Below the pieces are notes generated by a model. That model was not told the origin of the DNA. It did not search any database and saw only the letters and a list, made by a program, of their open reading frames with translations. From Mycolicibacterium mengxianglii (GTDB lineage Bacteria; Actinomycetota; Actinomycetes; Mycobacteriales; Mycobacteriaceae), in NCBI RefSeq assembly GCF_015710575.1, contig NZ_CP065373.1, positions 744,001-808,000 of the forward strand: DNA of 64,000 nucleotides. Direction: 5' to 3'. The translations under genes and the position numbers were made by a program. Positions 8,423-15,983 of the stretch are shown here, one piece after another; within the stretch, counting starts at the first letter, position 1, and each line of letters begins with the position of its first letter.

Positions 8423-8656
8423 ATGGTCGGTATGTGCCGGTTCGCTCAGTTGAGGGGTGATGAGACTGTGGCTAACTTTGAGCACTTCTTGCGCCGCGCT
8501 CAATATTTCGGGGATCGGTCCATTACAAGCTGCCAGGGCTTGAATCCGTCCGTGTGGGACGCAATCGTGGCTGTTGGTTCCGAACATCCGAACGTGACCG
8601 AAAAATCTGTGGCCTACGCACGGGAGTGTTTTCAGCGACAGTGCTCGGTGGCCTAG
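8423..8656 (+). CDS. Small island protein, 77 aa
   Basis: Start at ATG 8423 behind AAGG (ATG 8432 is the alternative). It ends 3 bases before the first protease gene, so it probably forms an operon with the two proteases. The C-terminal half (WDAIVAVGSEHPNVTEKSVAY, then AREC) is similar in spacing and sequence to a 78-aa frame at 19010-19246 that follows the same island end sequence. It is helical, with no signal peptide or metal motif. The family was not recognised. A DNA-binding or adaptor role is conceivable, but nothing in it proves one. Confidence 0.6.
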   Translation: MVGMCRFAQLRGDETVANFEHFLRRAQYFGDRSITSCQGLNPSVWDAIVAVGSEHPNVTEKSVAYARECFQRQCSVA

Positions 8657-8659
8657 GAC

Positions 8660-9805
8660 GTGGATACCGGATTCGGCTCACTTCAACTGTACTCAGCTTG
8701 CCGAGTGGAAGCCGCGCACCATTTCAAGGTCGGAGGTAGCCATTGCATCGACCTCGAAGGCAGTGGGTTTTTAGTCGAGTTTCCTGAAAATGACAGCCGT
8801 TTAGCGCTAGTGACAAACCGGCATATAGCGGATGCGGTATTTTACGACGAAGATCTGAACGACGGTTCTTCGCTAACATCTGTCAGGGTACAGTGGTGGC
8901 AGAGCAAGGCTTTACGCCTCGAACACACTATTGTGAACCCGCGTCCTCTCTATAATGTAGACCCATTGATTGATGTCGCGGTGATTCCTATCGCGTCGAC
9001 ACCCGACGCACGTATTGAAATAGTCGGAGAACTCTTTGGCGATCTGGACCAATTCGTTGATGAAAACAGCGCAGAAGAATTCGCCTTCGAACACGCGATA
9101 AGTTGGGAAAATCTATCGGAGTGCGAATCCCTTTGGTCGCAACTGGAGCCCGGGGAATTTGTGGTGTTTCCTGGTTATCCAGTCTGGCATGACCACCTAC
9201 AAATTAGACCGGTCATGCGATCTGGACTAATAGCAAGCGATCCGCAAACTGATTACCGATCTACATCCGGTGTGCGCACCAAAAAGGACAGTAGTCACCA
9301 GGTGCTGTTCGATGCCTACTCCACAAGCGGTAACTCAGGAAGTCCCGTCTACGTTGCACAGCGTGGTCTACCACCGGCGGATCTTCCGTTTACATTCGCT
9401 GACGGGTCACCCGGTCTTAGGTTCCAACTAGGATTTCATCGCTACCGTCGTTCGTTTCTTGTAGGAATCAACGCGAGTCATTACAACGACACTGGGATAC
9501 TGCACCACAACGAACACGCGGGATTGTCTCGCATGCACAAGCTTTCGGTCATCATGGACATCTTGCGCGCAAATCGGGGAACGTACGGACCGGAGTCCCG
9601 TCAGCTAAAAGTTTCCATTCCGGTTCCAGACGGGGCGAAGCGGAATGCGAAGAAACGGGCCAAAGCCGCCCGAGACAAGGTGATCGTCGCACTGCACCAG
9701 CAGGGCACGTCTTATCGTGCGATCGCCGCCGAAGTGGGTTGCTCCACGTCTACGGTCGGCAAAGTCGTCCGACAGCACACAGGAGGGCGAATCCACAAAG
9801 AATGA
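8660..9805 (+). CDS. Trypsin-like serine protease with C-terminal helix-turn-helix
   Basis: A 381-aa protein with a chymotrypsin/trypsin-type triad in order: His55 in VTNRHIAD, Asp105 in DPLIDVAVIP and Ser226 in TSGNSGSPV. No signal peptide is visible, so it should act in the cytosol. Residues about 330-375 form a basic helix-turn-helix (SYRAIAAEVGCSTSTVGKVV) of the kind found in Hin/resolvase-type and Homeodomain-like proteins, an odd partner for a protease. It starts at GTG 8660 just after the small gene, and its stop overlaps the start of the second protease (ATGA at 9802-9805). Intracellular trypsin-like proteases in mobile DNA are often parts of conflict systems; that link is inference. 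Confidence 0.8.
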   Translation: MDTGFGSLQLYSACRVEAAHHFKVGGSHCIDLEGSGFLVEFPENDSRLALVTNRHIADAVFYDEDLNDGSSLTSVRVQWWQSKALRLEHTIVNPRPLYNVDPLIDVAVIPIASTPDARIEIVGELFGDLDQFVDENSAEEFAFEHAISWENLSECESLWSQLEPGEFVVFPGYPVWHDHLQIRPVMRSGLIASDPQTDYRSTSGVRTKKDSSHQVLFDAYSTSGNSGSPVYVAQRGLPPADLPFTFADGSPGLRFQLGFHRYRRSFLVGINASHYNDTGILHHNEHAGLSRMHKLSVIMDILRANRGTYGPESRQLKVSIPVPDGAKRNAKKRAKAARDKVIVALHQQGTSYRAIAAEVGCSTSTVGKVVRQHTGGRIHKE

Positions 9806-10596
9806 GTGATATGGACCGGAATACGTTCTCTAGACTTGCACCGACAGTAGTCGCGCCAGTAGTCGTAGTGACCCCAAAAGACCTGCAACATATAGGAACC
9901 GCATTTTGCGTCTCTTCGAGCGGCATATGGATTACCGCGCGGCACATCTTCGAGGGCCGCAACAGCTATGAGGACTACAAAGGTCAGTACCCAAGCTCGC
10001 GGTTGGCCATCCTATGGACAGGACCGGATGACGAGCGTCGGACTCCGATTTTCGTCTCGGGGTTCACGCGGCATCCTGCGAGCGGAAGCGACCTTGCGTT
10101 GCTCCGGATCGACAGACCTGAAATAGCTTTTCCCGCAACCCGATTAAATGCTTTCGTACCAGAAATCGACACACCGATATGTGGACTGGGATATCCGTCA
10201 TTTCAAGACGGACTGCCAATGCTCAAGGTTGCGCCCGGAATCGTTTCGAATATTTTTCGGAATGGACGCGACTCGGTTAGTTTGCCAACCGCCTCATACG
10301 AGACGACGGCAGCTTTTGATCCGCTCATGAGCGGTGGACCTGTCTTTCAACCCGATGGCTCTGTCTGCGGCGTCATTGCAACAGGTATGGACGCAGGTCC
10401 CGATGGGGAGCCAGCAATATCCTTTGCGTCTGCCACGCCTTATATATTCATGCTGAAGGTTGCCTACAGCAAGTCCAACACAGTGAGCATCTATGATTTG
10501 GCAAAACAGCGAACTGTACTCACAGATAGTTCATTTGAGCTACTGAGGATGACTGACACTGACGGTCAACTACGTGTGTTCTACGCCAGCGAGTGA
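9802..10596 (+). CDS. Second trypsin-like serine protease
   Basis: A 264-aa protein, ATG 9802, sharing a 4-base overlap with the preceding protease gene, which implies coupled translation. The triad is His48 (WITARHIF), Asp97 (SGSDLALLRID) and Ser177 (DPLMSGGPVF). The Ser context lacks the usual G-D/N before Ser, like HtrA-related or stress proteases. There is no signal peptide or PDZ domain. The ~85 C-terminal residues after the protease core form a small domain that I do not recognise. It is clearly different from its neighbour in sequence, so the pair is not a recent duplication. Confidence 0.8.
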   Translation: MSDMDRNTFSRLAPTVVAPVVVVTPKDLQHIGTAFCVSSSGIWITARHIFEGRNSYEDYKGQYPSSRLAILWTGPDDERRTPIFVSGFTRHPASGSDLALLRIDRPEIAFPATRLNAFVPEIDTPICGLGYPSFQDGLPMLKVAPGIVSNIFRNGRDSVSLPTASYETTAAFDPLMSGGPVFQPDGSVCGVIATGMDAGPDGEPAISFASATPYIFMLKVAYSKSNTVSIYDLAKQRTVLTDSSFELLRMTDTDGQLRVFYASE

Positions 10597-10689
10597 ACTT
10601 CTTTAAAAATTCCGGCGTACGCTCACGTTCGAGTCACACGGCCGTGGATTAGTGGTCATACCGCCTATAACCATGAATCAGCGTCACCA

Positions 10690-11040
10690 GACACAATCGC
10701 CTCTTGGCCCGCCCTGGTGGACAAACGCACCCGTGATGGGAAGCCCGGCATTCTTTCCCTTGGTTTGGTCTTGCCGCCCAATGTCGTGGGCATTGATGTT
10801 GATGCCTACGACGGCAAGCAAGGGCTAGTGACGCTGAAATCGTGGGCTGATGAGCTTGGCGAGTTTTCCGCCGACCTATATCGTGACGGCGCGCACTGAT
10901 GGCTCAGGAATCCGGCTGTACCGAAAGCCCGCTGATTGGGAAGGCCAAGACCAACGCGATACCGGAATCGAGTTCATCGACCGCAACCACCGTTATCTCA
11001 TCGCCCCCGGTTCCTGGCACCACATAGGCCAGCTCTACCG
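10690..11040 (+). pseudogene. Bifunctional primase-polymerase remnant, frameshifted
   Basis: Frame 1 reads VGIDVDAYDGKQGLVTLKSWA and breaks at about 10860. The next frame resumes at FPPTYIVTARTDGSGIRLYR and continues to EFIDRNHRYLIAPGSWHH. The IDVDAYDGK, SGIRLYR and HRY blocks are the signature of actinobacterial AEP-type primase-polymerases of integrative elements and plasmids. It ends abruptly where integrase sequence begins, showing a deletion in addition to the frameshift. Non-functional. Confidence 0.7.
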
Positions 11041-11229
11041 TCTACGTACCACATGCAGGTGTCCAAATGGTTGGGGCATGCAACGTTCACCCTGACTTTG
11101 GACACCTACGGCGATTACATCGCCAGCGACGAGGGCGGAAAAGCTGCCCCCTTGGCTAGGCCGGTCGCTGTTCCCCGGAAAGCTGACGCAACAGACAATG
11201 TTGTGCCGATCAATCGTCAGGCTAACTAG
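11041..11229 (+). pseudogene. Tyrosine integrase C-terminus (remnant)
   Basis: Reads HMQVSKWLGHATFTLTLDTYG then DYI and a Pro-rich tail ending VVPINRQAN. The conserved LGH and the catalytic tyrosine (in TLDTYGDYI) of phage/AICE integrases are both present; all upstream catalytic residues are missing. The fragment is fused directly to the primase-polymerase remnant, so several kilobases were probably lost here. It is the natural candidate for the integrase that made the 47-bp repeats. Confidence 0.7.
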
Positions 11230-12001
11230 GGCAATCGATCTGCGGACCTGATTTCCTATTTTTAACAAAGAAGTTGATAACTGAGTTGTACTGACTGCCT
11301 TGTCTAGCGTTGCACGGTGTTCGTGACTTTATGTCAGAGGTGCGAACTATATGAACTGTCCGTCTTGCGCGGCTATCTTCTAGGAACTTGGTCCATTCAC
11401 CATCTGATGATAGAACCTGGCCACTAGTGATCGGTTGTCCTTTTACGTCTAATGCCTCAGTCGGTAACCAATTCCAGCTGAATGTCACAATTAGCGTGCC
11501 ACCAACTACCGATAGCCCTAGAAAAAGATTGCGCAAGTTTGCCGCTAACACGGTGAACTTTTCGTTACGACAGCGAGCTGTCACCGCCTGTGAGATCAGC
11601 GTAAAAAATACTCCAGTAAAAAAGTACACTGCAATCAAGGGCATCATAAGCGCGCCGAGAAGGATTACTGCAACTGCAAGAATGTTGCGTTCGAAAGAGA
11701 AACTATCTCGTTTGTCTTTTGGTGTTTGTATCGAACGGGCCAGATAATAAAGCGAAATGAAGACTAAAGATACGGGAATGAGTGGCAAGGTGACCGTTAG
11801 AAATAAGGAAACAACGTTGAGGTTTTGGATTATGTAGCCGAAGATTTGTGGATCACCGGCGGAAGTAAACAAGACGCTGAAAGCTGCGAGAACGAACGGA
11901 ATGAGACCCAGAATCCAGACGATGTGATCGCGAATCAAACCTGAAAGCCAGGATGGTCTTTCGCTTGAAGCCGTGCTTTTTTCCCCTTCCACGCCGATCA
12001 T
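11222..12001 (-). CDS. Island membrane protein A, four predicted helices
   Basis: A 259-aa protein. A short polar N-terminus is followed by hydrophobic segments near residues 28-48, 58-85, 108-140 and 158-178, then a ~75-residue hydrophilic C-terminal domain with two cysteines. The family was not recognised. Its stop overlaps the end of the integrase remnant. A/T-rich codons fit the island, not the host. It is read in the same direction as membrane protein B, 68 bp away. Confidence 0.65.
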   Translation of the reverse strand: MIGVEGEKSTASSERPSWLSGLIRDHIVWILGLIPFVLAAFSVLFTSAGDPQIFGYIIQNLNVVSLFLTVTLPLIPVSLVFISLYYLARSIQTPKDKRDSFSFERNILAVAVILLGALMMPLIAVYFFTGVFFTLISQAVTARCRNEKFTVLAANLRNLFLGLSVVGGTLIVTFSWNWLPTEALDVKGQPITSGQVLSSDGEWTKFLEDSRARRTVHIVRTSDIKSRTPCNARQGSQYNSVINFFVKNRKSGPQIDCPS

Positions 12002-12069
12002 GCGTGAGGCAGGTTGTCGGTGAATTTCGCGGGGGTTCGGCTGTCCAAAGTTCTCATGTACGTGATCAA

Positions 12070-12906
12070 CTAGTTCTTATTCTTATGTCCGAGACGTTCA
12101 AAGAGCTTCTGCCGACCACGATACCAAGCGACAAGGGACCAGATTATGAGCACGGCCGCGGCGACAGCGATAATAATGGGTACAATTAGACTGTTGCCTC
12201 TTGCGTGAGCGGCCGAAATAGACCAGGCACCCAAGAACGCTAGTGTTGCGCCGAACATCAAGCCTGATGGTAAGTATACGCGCGTTGCCTGAAGGTCAGA
12301 TTTGGTTGGGTAAATAGCGGTCGATCGGCTTTGATCTTTTACTCTGCCTGTTACGGTTGGTGGATTACTGGACGTACCTCCATCGTAAAAAATCTGTACT
12401 ATGAACCAATCTTGTTTGTTGAGAGTTCTTGGGCGTAACCATATTTCTTCGTCACCGCGTTGTTTTGCTTTCGCGCCCAAATTAATGACTAGTTCGGGAG
12501 TATTCAACAAATGCTCACTTGAACTCGCTGCCACGTTGAACTCTAGAAGATGCGCGTCGGGTCGCTGAATTACGTATGGTTCGCCCAAAAAGTCTTCTTC
12601 ATCGATTGTTTTGTTGCCGGTGTTTGCAAATCGTATCTCAGTGACCCTAGGTGCCTTAACTTCAAGATCGCCAACCGTGAGTTTAAGCCTCTCCGGTTTG
12701 GTCTTCGAAAGAATGAGCGGCACGTCGCTTATTACTCGATAGTCGAACGTCTTTATTTCTTTGTTGCGATTTCTGACGTATCTACCTATCAAACCGCTTC
12801 CAATTGCAATGACGAGGGCAGCAAGTATTTGAAGCATGGTCCCGTTGCGCTCGATGAAGCTGTCCGCCATCAACACGCCGATCACGGTAGCGGGTGTGTC
12901 GGACAC
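12070..12906 (-). CDS. Island membrane protein B
   Basis: A 278-aa frame from GTG 12906; ATG 12870 is an equally good start and neither has a clear ribosome site. One N-terminal helix (QILAALVIAIGSGLIG) is followed by a ~150-residue beta-rich domain (VISDVPLILS ... YDGGTSSNPP) and two C-terminal helices ending in a basic tail. The family was not recognised. Linkage to membrane protein A suggests a two-component membrane unit, possibly the effector or immunity part of the island. Confidence 0.6.
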   Translation of the reverse strand: MSDTPATVIGVLMADSFIERNGTMLQILAALVIAIGSGLIGRYVRNRNKEIKTFDYRVISDVPLILSKTKPERLKLTVGDLEVKAPRVTEIRFANTGNKTIDEEDFLGEPYVIQRPDAHLLEFNVAASSSEHLLNTPELVINLGAKAKQRGDEEIWLRPRTLNKQDWFIVQIFYDGGTSSNPPTVTGRVKDQSRSTAIYPTKSDLQATRVYLPSGLMFGATLAFLGAWSISAAHARGNSLIVPIIIAVAAAVLIIWSLVAWYRGRQKLFERLGHKNKN

Positions 12907-13219
12907 GGTAGTTGTCGCCGCGCCGACGCTCTTAGAGCTTCATCGAGACATGCCCCGTTTGAAGCCGTTTGTATGGGTGCGAATCTTTTCGCGAACTTGC
13001 CCCAGCAAACCTGCCTCAACAGCAGGCCAGCAGCGCACAGCAGCACCGCCCTGGTGTTTGCCGAGGTCATGTGCTGACCTGCAGCAATAGCCGCAACCGC
13101 CCTTGGTTGAGGTTTGCTGGCTATTTAAAGATATTGATTCACAACATATTTGGAGCAGAGATTGACTCCTGCTGAGAATCTTTCTGGTCTCTAGATCGTT
13201 TGCTGACCGACCTCGCCGT
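12907..13219. other. Right end of the island, no firm gene
   Basis: Contains a 62-codon frame on the minus strand (12882-13070) with a hydrophobic start (TRAVLLCAAGLLL). It overlaps the membrane protein B start and has no ribosome site. The rest is A/T-rich DNA leading to attR. No repeats other than a loose cluster of CAGCA motifs at 13018-13050. Confidence 0.3.
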
Positions 13220-13266
13220 CGGACTTAAAATCCGCACAGTGTCGGTTCGAGTCCGACTGGGGGCAC
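13220..13266. repeat. attR: 47-bp copy of the tRNA 3' part
   Basis: Identical to 8059-8105. It is not a full tRNA because the 5' acceptor strand and D-arm are missing. It defines the distal boundary of the island. Confidence 0.9.
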
Positions 13267-13370
13267 CGGTCTTCTCTCGCGCCCCGCGTTAGGCGCGGTC
13301 TGCCTAAGTCACTGCGACCGCCTTCCGAGCTGGGCTAGATGAGACTTGGCCAACCTCTGCGTATGGCGGC

Positions 13371-13415
13371 GCAAATGTTATAACTCAGGCCGCAGGTTCG
13401 AATCCTGAAGCAGCA
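13371..13415 (+). pseudogene. Fragment of a second tRNA 3' half
   Basis: The stretch around 13391-13415 contains a T-arm with loop TTCGAAT and stem CAGG/CCTG, followed by an acceptor-like AAGCAGCAC. No matching 5' half folds with it upstream. It looks like another att remnant or a decayed tRNA just outside the island. Confidence 0.35.
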
Positions 13416-13451
13416 CAATGGAACAGCGCACTGTCCCCGCTACTGCGAAAA

Positions 13452-13482
13452 ACGGCCCCCGGAAGGTCACTCCGGGGGCCGT
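13452..13482 (-). terminator. Intrinsic terminator for the hydrolase operon
   Basis: A perfect 12-bp stem (13452-13463 with 13471-13482) with a 7-base loop. Read on the minus strand it is followed by five T residues (13452-13448), the classic Rho-independent layout. It lies about 180 bp past the metallo-hydrolase stop. Confidence 0.75.
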
Positions 13483-13664
13483 CCTCATGCCGGGCAAGAA
13501 CACTTTGGGGAACTATGCCTCAACCCTCGTTCCCATCGGCGTTACACCGGGGCCGACGCGTGGTGCGCCGGATGGCGGGCTCCATGGAGGGCGGGTGCCA
13601 CCGCGGTTGATCAGCGCCAATACACCGGTCGGCATGAACGACCAGTCGGCTCCGGGGTTCCCGG

Positions 13665-14420
13665 TCACGGGACCATCACCGGCGTCCCGGGCAGCACGAT
13701 CCGGCTGGCGACCTGCGGTGCGAGGCGGGTGAGCGCGTCGGTGTAGTGGCGCGGGTCCTGGTCGCACTTGGTGATTATTTGGTCGCCGAGCCGTCCGCTG
13801 TGGAAGGCGTAGTGGTGGGGTAGCGCGACAGTGGGATCGAGCGCGGCGGTCAGGGCGGCGGCCTGTTCGGCGTCCATGACCACCTGGAGCATGTTGGCCG
13901 GGCGCACGCACAGGCCGTTGATGGGAAGGATTGCGAGATCGACTTTCCCGAAGCGTCCGGGGATCTCGTCGAGTTCCGGGACGCGTAACGAGTCGCCGCC
14001 GAAGAACACGGTGCGGCCGCTGGCCTGGATGACGAAGGTGACCTCGTGGACGCCGTGTTGTCCGGGTGTAGCGGTGACGGTGAGTTCGCCGAGTGTGGCG
14101 GACTCCCAGGCTTCAATCGTGTGCACGTTCGTGAATCCCTTGCTCGCGGCGAGGGTGGTGACGGTGCCGGGGCCAAACAGCGGGGTGCTCAGGTCGAACC
14201 CGCCTGCGACGAGGGCATCGAGATCGCAGTGGTCGTAGTGCTCGTGGCTGATGACGAGCGCGTCGAGCTGGCCGAGGGAGGCGACTTCAACGGCGAGCGG
14301 TTCGCCCTGGTGGTAGGTGGCAGTCTCGGTGAACCAGGGGTCGGTGAGGATGCGTAGTTCGCCGATCTCGATGAGCTGGCAGGCGTGCGCAATGCGGGTG
14401 ACGGTCAGGGGTGTGGTCAT
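13665..14420 (-). CDS. Metallo-beta-lactamase-fold hydrolase
   Basis: A 251-aa protein. ATG 14420 sits 8 bases behind GAGGA. The zinc-binding motif HEHYDHCD is intact, and the later histidines (GQHGVHEV, LPHHYAFHSG) complete a two-metal site like that of UlaG/YtnP-type hydrolases. No signal peptide, so cytosolic. It is the second gene of an operon with an alpha/beta hydrolase 50 bp upstream and is divergent from a MarR regulator. Likely substrates are lactones or phosphoesters; the sequence does not decide. Confidence 0.85.
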   Translation of the reverse strand: MTTPLTVTRIAHACQLIEIGELRILTDPWFTETATYHQGEPLAVEVASLGQLDALVISHEHYDHCDLDALVAGGFDLSTPLFGPGTVTTLAASKGFTNVHTIEAWESATLGELTVTATPGQHGVHEVTFVIQASGRTVFFGGDSLRVPELDEIPGRFGKVDLAILPINGLCVRPANMLQVVMDAEQAAALTAALDPTVALPHHYAFHSGRLGDQIITKCDQDPRHYTDALTRLAPQVASRIVLPGTPVMVP

Positions 14421-14470
14421 GACGATGGTCCTCTTCTTCCGGGGTGAGAGTGCTTCTTGGGGTAGGAGTT

Positions 14471-15259
14471 TCAGTTGCCGAGGTCGGTGATGGCGCCGAG
14501 CAGTTCCTCGGGTGTTTCGAGCTGGGGCAGGTGGCCGCTGCGGGGCAGCACGGTGAAGGCGGACGTCGCGATGGCGTCGGCGTAGGCCTTGCCGTACTCG
14601 GGGTCGACGATGCCGTCGCTGGCACCCCAAATCACGTGGACCGGGAGATGCAGGTTGGCCAGGCGTTTCATCAAGGTGGGGTCGGACATGGTCGGGCCGG
14701 CGTAGGAGGACAGCGCGGTGACGTCGGGGCTTGGGCCGCTCCCGGAACCGGCCGGTGGGCGCGGCGCGTTGGCCGGGTCGTGGAAGGACAACTTCGCCAG
14801 TTCTGCCGGCGCGAGGCCGCTGACGTTGGTCATCGGGTGGCCGTCCACCTCGATGCCGATGCCGTCGACGATCACCGCGCCCGAGACCCGCGGGCTGTCG
14901 AGTAGCGCCATCTCTGCGGCGACCCATCCGCCGAAGCTGTTGCCGATGACGGTGACGTCGGCGAGGTCGAGCTCGTCGAGCAGCCTCACGTAGGCGGCGG
15001 CGAGATCGCGGGTCGTCGCCAACTTCGCAGGCCGAGCGGTGCCGGCGAAACCGGGGTGGGTGGGAACCAGCACGCGGGAGTGGGTGCGGTGGGCGAGTAG
15101 GTCGGCGAAGCCGCCCACGGTGGCGACGCCCCCGCCGCCATGCAGTACCAGGAACGGGCGGGTGCGGTCGTGGTGGTCGACGGTGATCTCTACGTCACCG
15201 GCGGCGACGGTGCTGGTGCGGGTGGGCCGGAGGCTTCCGGCCGCGACGGTGGTGCTCAT
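14471..15259 (-). CDS. Alpha/beta hydrolase
   Basis: A 262-aa protein with the nucleophile elbow GNSFGG, an oxyanion region at LHGGGG, an acid in WGASDGIVDPEYG and the catalytic histidine in SGHLPQLE. That is a complete triad. Length and topology fit the epoxide-hydrolase/haloperoxidase-like superfamily; the substrate is unknown. First gene of an operon with the metallo-hydrolase, divergent from the MarR gene with paired operators between them. Confidence 0.85.
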   Translation of the reverse strand: MSTTVAAGSLRPTRTSTVAAGDVEITVDHHDRTRPFLVLHGGGGVATVGGFADLLAHRTHSRVLVPTHPGFAGTARPAKLATTRDLAAAYVRLLDELDLADVTVIGNSFGGWVAAEMALLDSPRVSGAVIVDGIGIEVDGHPMTNVSGLAPAELAKLSFHDPANAPRPPAGSGSGPSPDVTALSSYAGPTMSDPTLMKRLANLHLPVHVIWGASDGIVDPEYGKAYADAIATSAFTVLPRSGHLPQLETPEELLGAITDLGN

Positions 15260-15411
15260 GGTGTTTCCCTTCGAAGGTGGTGGATCAGTCAGGTGGCCGA
15301 ACCGGTACGTAGGTGTTGAACCACGTCTGCCGGTAGTCGTGCTTGACGGCGTGGACGGTTAGGACCGCCTTGGGTCGATCGACCAATGTCGACTCGCGCT
15401 GCACGTCATAT

Positions 15412-15466
15412 AAGGAACCTTAGATCAGGTTCCTTAGTCATGCAAGGTTCCTTAGATAAGGAGCTT
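15412..15466. promoter_or_regulatory. Tandem MarR operator boxes
   Basis: Box 1 is a perfect inverted repeat, AAGGAACCT (15412-15420), six bases, AGGTTCCTT (15427-15435). Box 2 (15444-15466) repeats the motif imperfectly as AAGGTTCCTT, AGAT, AAGGAGCTT. They lie in the divergent hydrolase/MarR intergenic region, where autoregulating MarR proteins bind. Confidence 0.7.
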
Positions 15467-15491
15467 GTATCCAGCGTGAACGTTCCCTACG

Positions 15492-15929
15492 GTGACTCGC
15501 ATGGAGCCGTCGATGCAGGACGTGGGCCTCGCCGTCAAGCAGCTGCAGTGGCGGCATCACCGCGAGGCCAATCGCCGCCTGCGCTTGGAAGTTGGAATAT
15601 CGCTGGTTCAGTGGGACGTCTTGCGTGACCTGCACCGCGATCCCGACCTGTCGTTGCACGACCTCGCGATGCAGACGTTTCAGACCGACCAATCAATGGG
15701 CGAGCTGGCCAAACGGATGGTCGCCCGCGGTCTGTTGACCCGCGTCGATGGCCCCGGCCGCGCCGTCCGCCACCGCCTGTCTGACGCGGGCGAGGCCGCC
15801 TATCAGGCTGGTTCGGGCATCGTCGACAGCATCCTTGCCGAAAGCATCGGGCTCCTCACCGCCGACGAGCAAGCTTCACTGCACGCCATGCTGACGAAAG
15901 CCGCCTCGGGCTTGCCCATCGCGCCGTGA
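15492..15929 (+). CDS. MarR-family transcriptional regulator
   Basis: A 145-aa winged-helix protein (GTG 15492; ATG 15501 also possible). The DNA-binding core is SLHDLAMQTFQTDQSMGELA with a wing at LTRVDGPGRAVRHRLS, and the N- and C-terminal helices form the dimer interface as in MarR/EmrR. It is divergent from the hydrolase operon and next to paired palindromes, so it most likely represses both. Its stop codon lies 3 bases before a partial copy of the tRNA 3' end. Confidence 0.88.
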   Translation: MTRMEPSMQDVGLAVKQLQWRHHREANRRLRLEVGISLVQWDVLRDLHRDPDLSLHDLAMQTFQTDQSMGELAKRMVARGLLTRVDGPGRAVRHRLSDAGEAAYQAGSGIVDSILAESIGLLTADEQASLHAMLTKAASGLPIAP

Positions 15930-15932
15930 CCG

Positions 15933-15953
15933 GAGTCCGACTTGGGGGCACCG
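15933..15953. repeat. Partial att-like copy of the tRNA 3' end
   Basis: GAGTCCGACT followed by one extra T and GGGGGCACCG matches the last 20 bases of the tRNA/attR copy with a single-base insertion. It may mark the far end of a second, older insertion in tandem with the island. Confidence 0.45.
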
Positions 15954-15983
15954 CACGCCCCGACTCAGGGGCAACCACGTCGG

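Larger units (their letters stand above)
8059..13266. mobile_element. 5.2-kb tRNA-integrated genomic island (degenerate AICE-like element)
   Basis: Bounded by two identical 47-bp repeats of the tRNA 3' part, 5,161 bp apart. The content is clearly richer in A/T than the flanks. Inside are a 77-aa protein, two trypsin-like proteases, a broken primase-polymerase, an integrase C-terminus and two membrane proteins. Primase-polymerase replicases next to a tRNA-targeting integrase are typical of actinomycete integrative elements of the pSAM2 kind. Both are broken here and no transfer ATPase is present, so the element cannot move by itself. Confidence 0.85.

Noticed and set aside
8660..9805. HtrA-type periplasmic protease
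   Set aside because: No signal peptide, membrane helix or PDZ domain; the C-terminus is a helix-turn-helix.
13220..13266. Second tRNA gene
   Set aside because: Only the 3' part is present; no D-arm or 5' acceptor strand, so it is an att copy.
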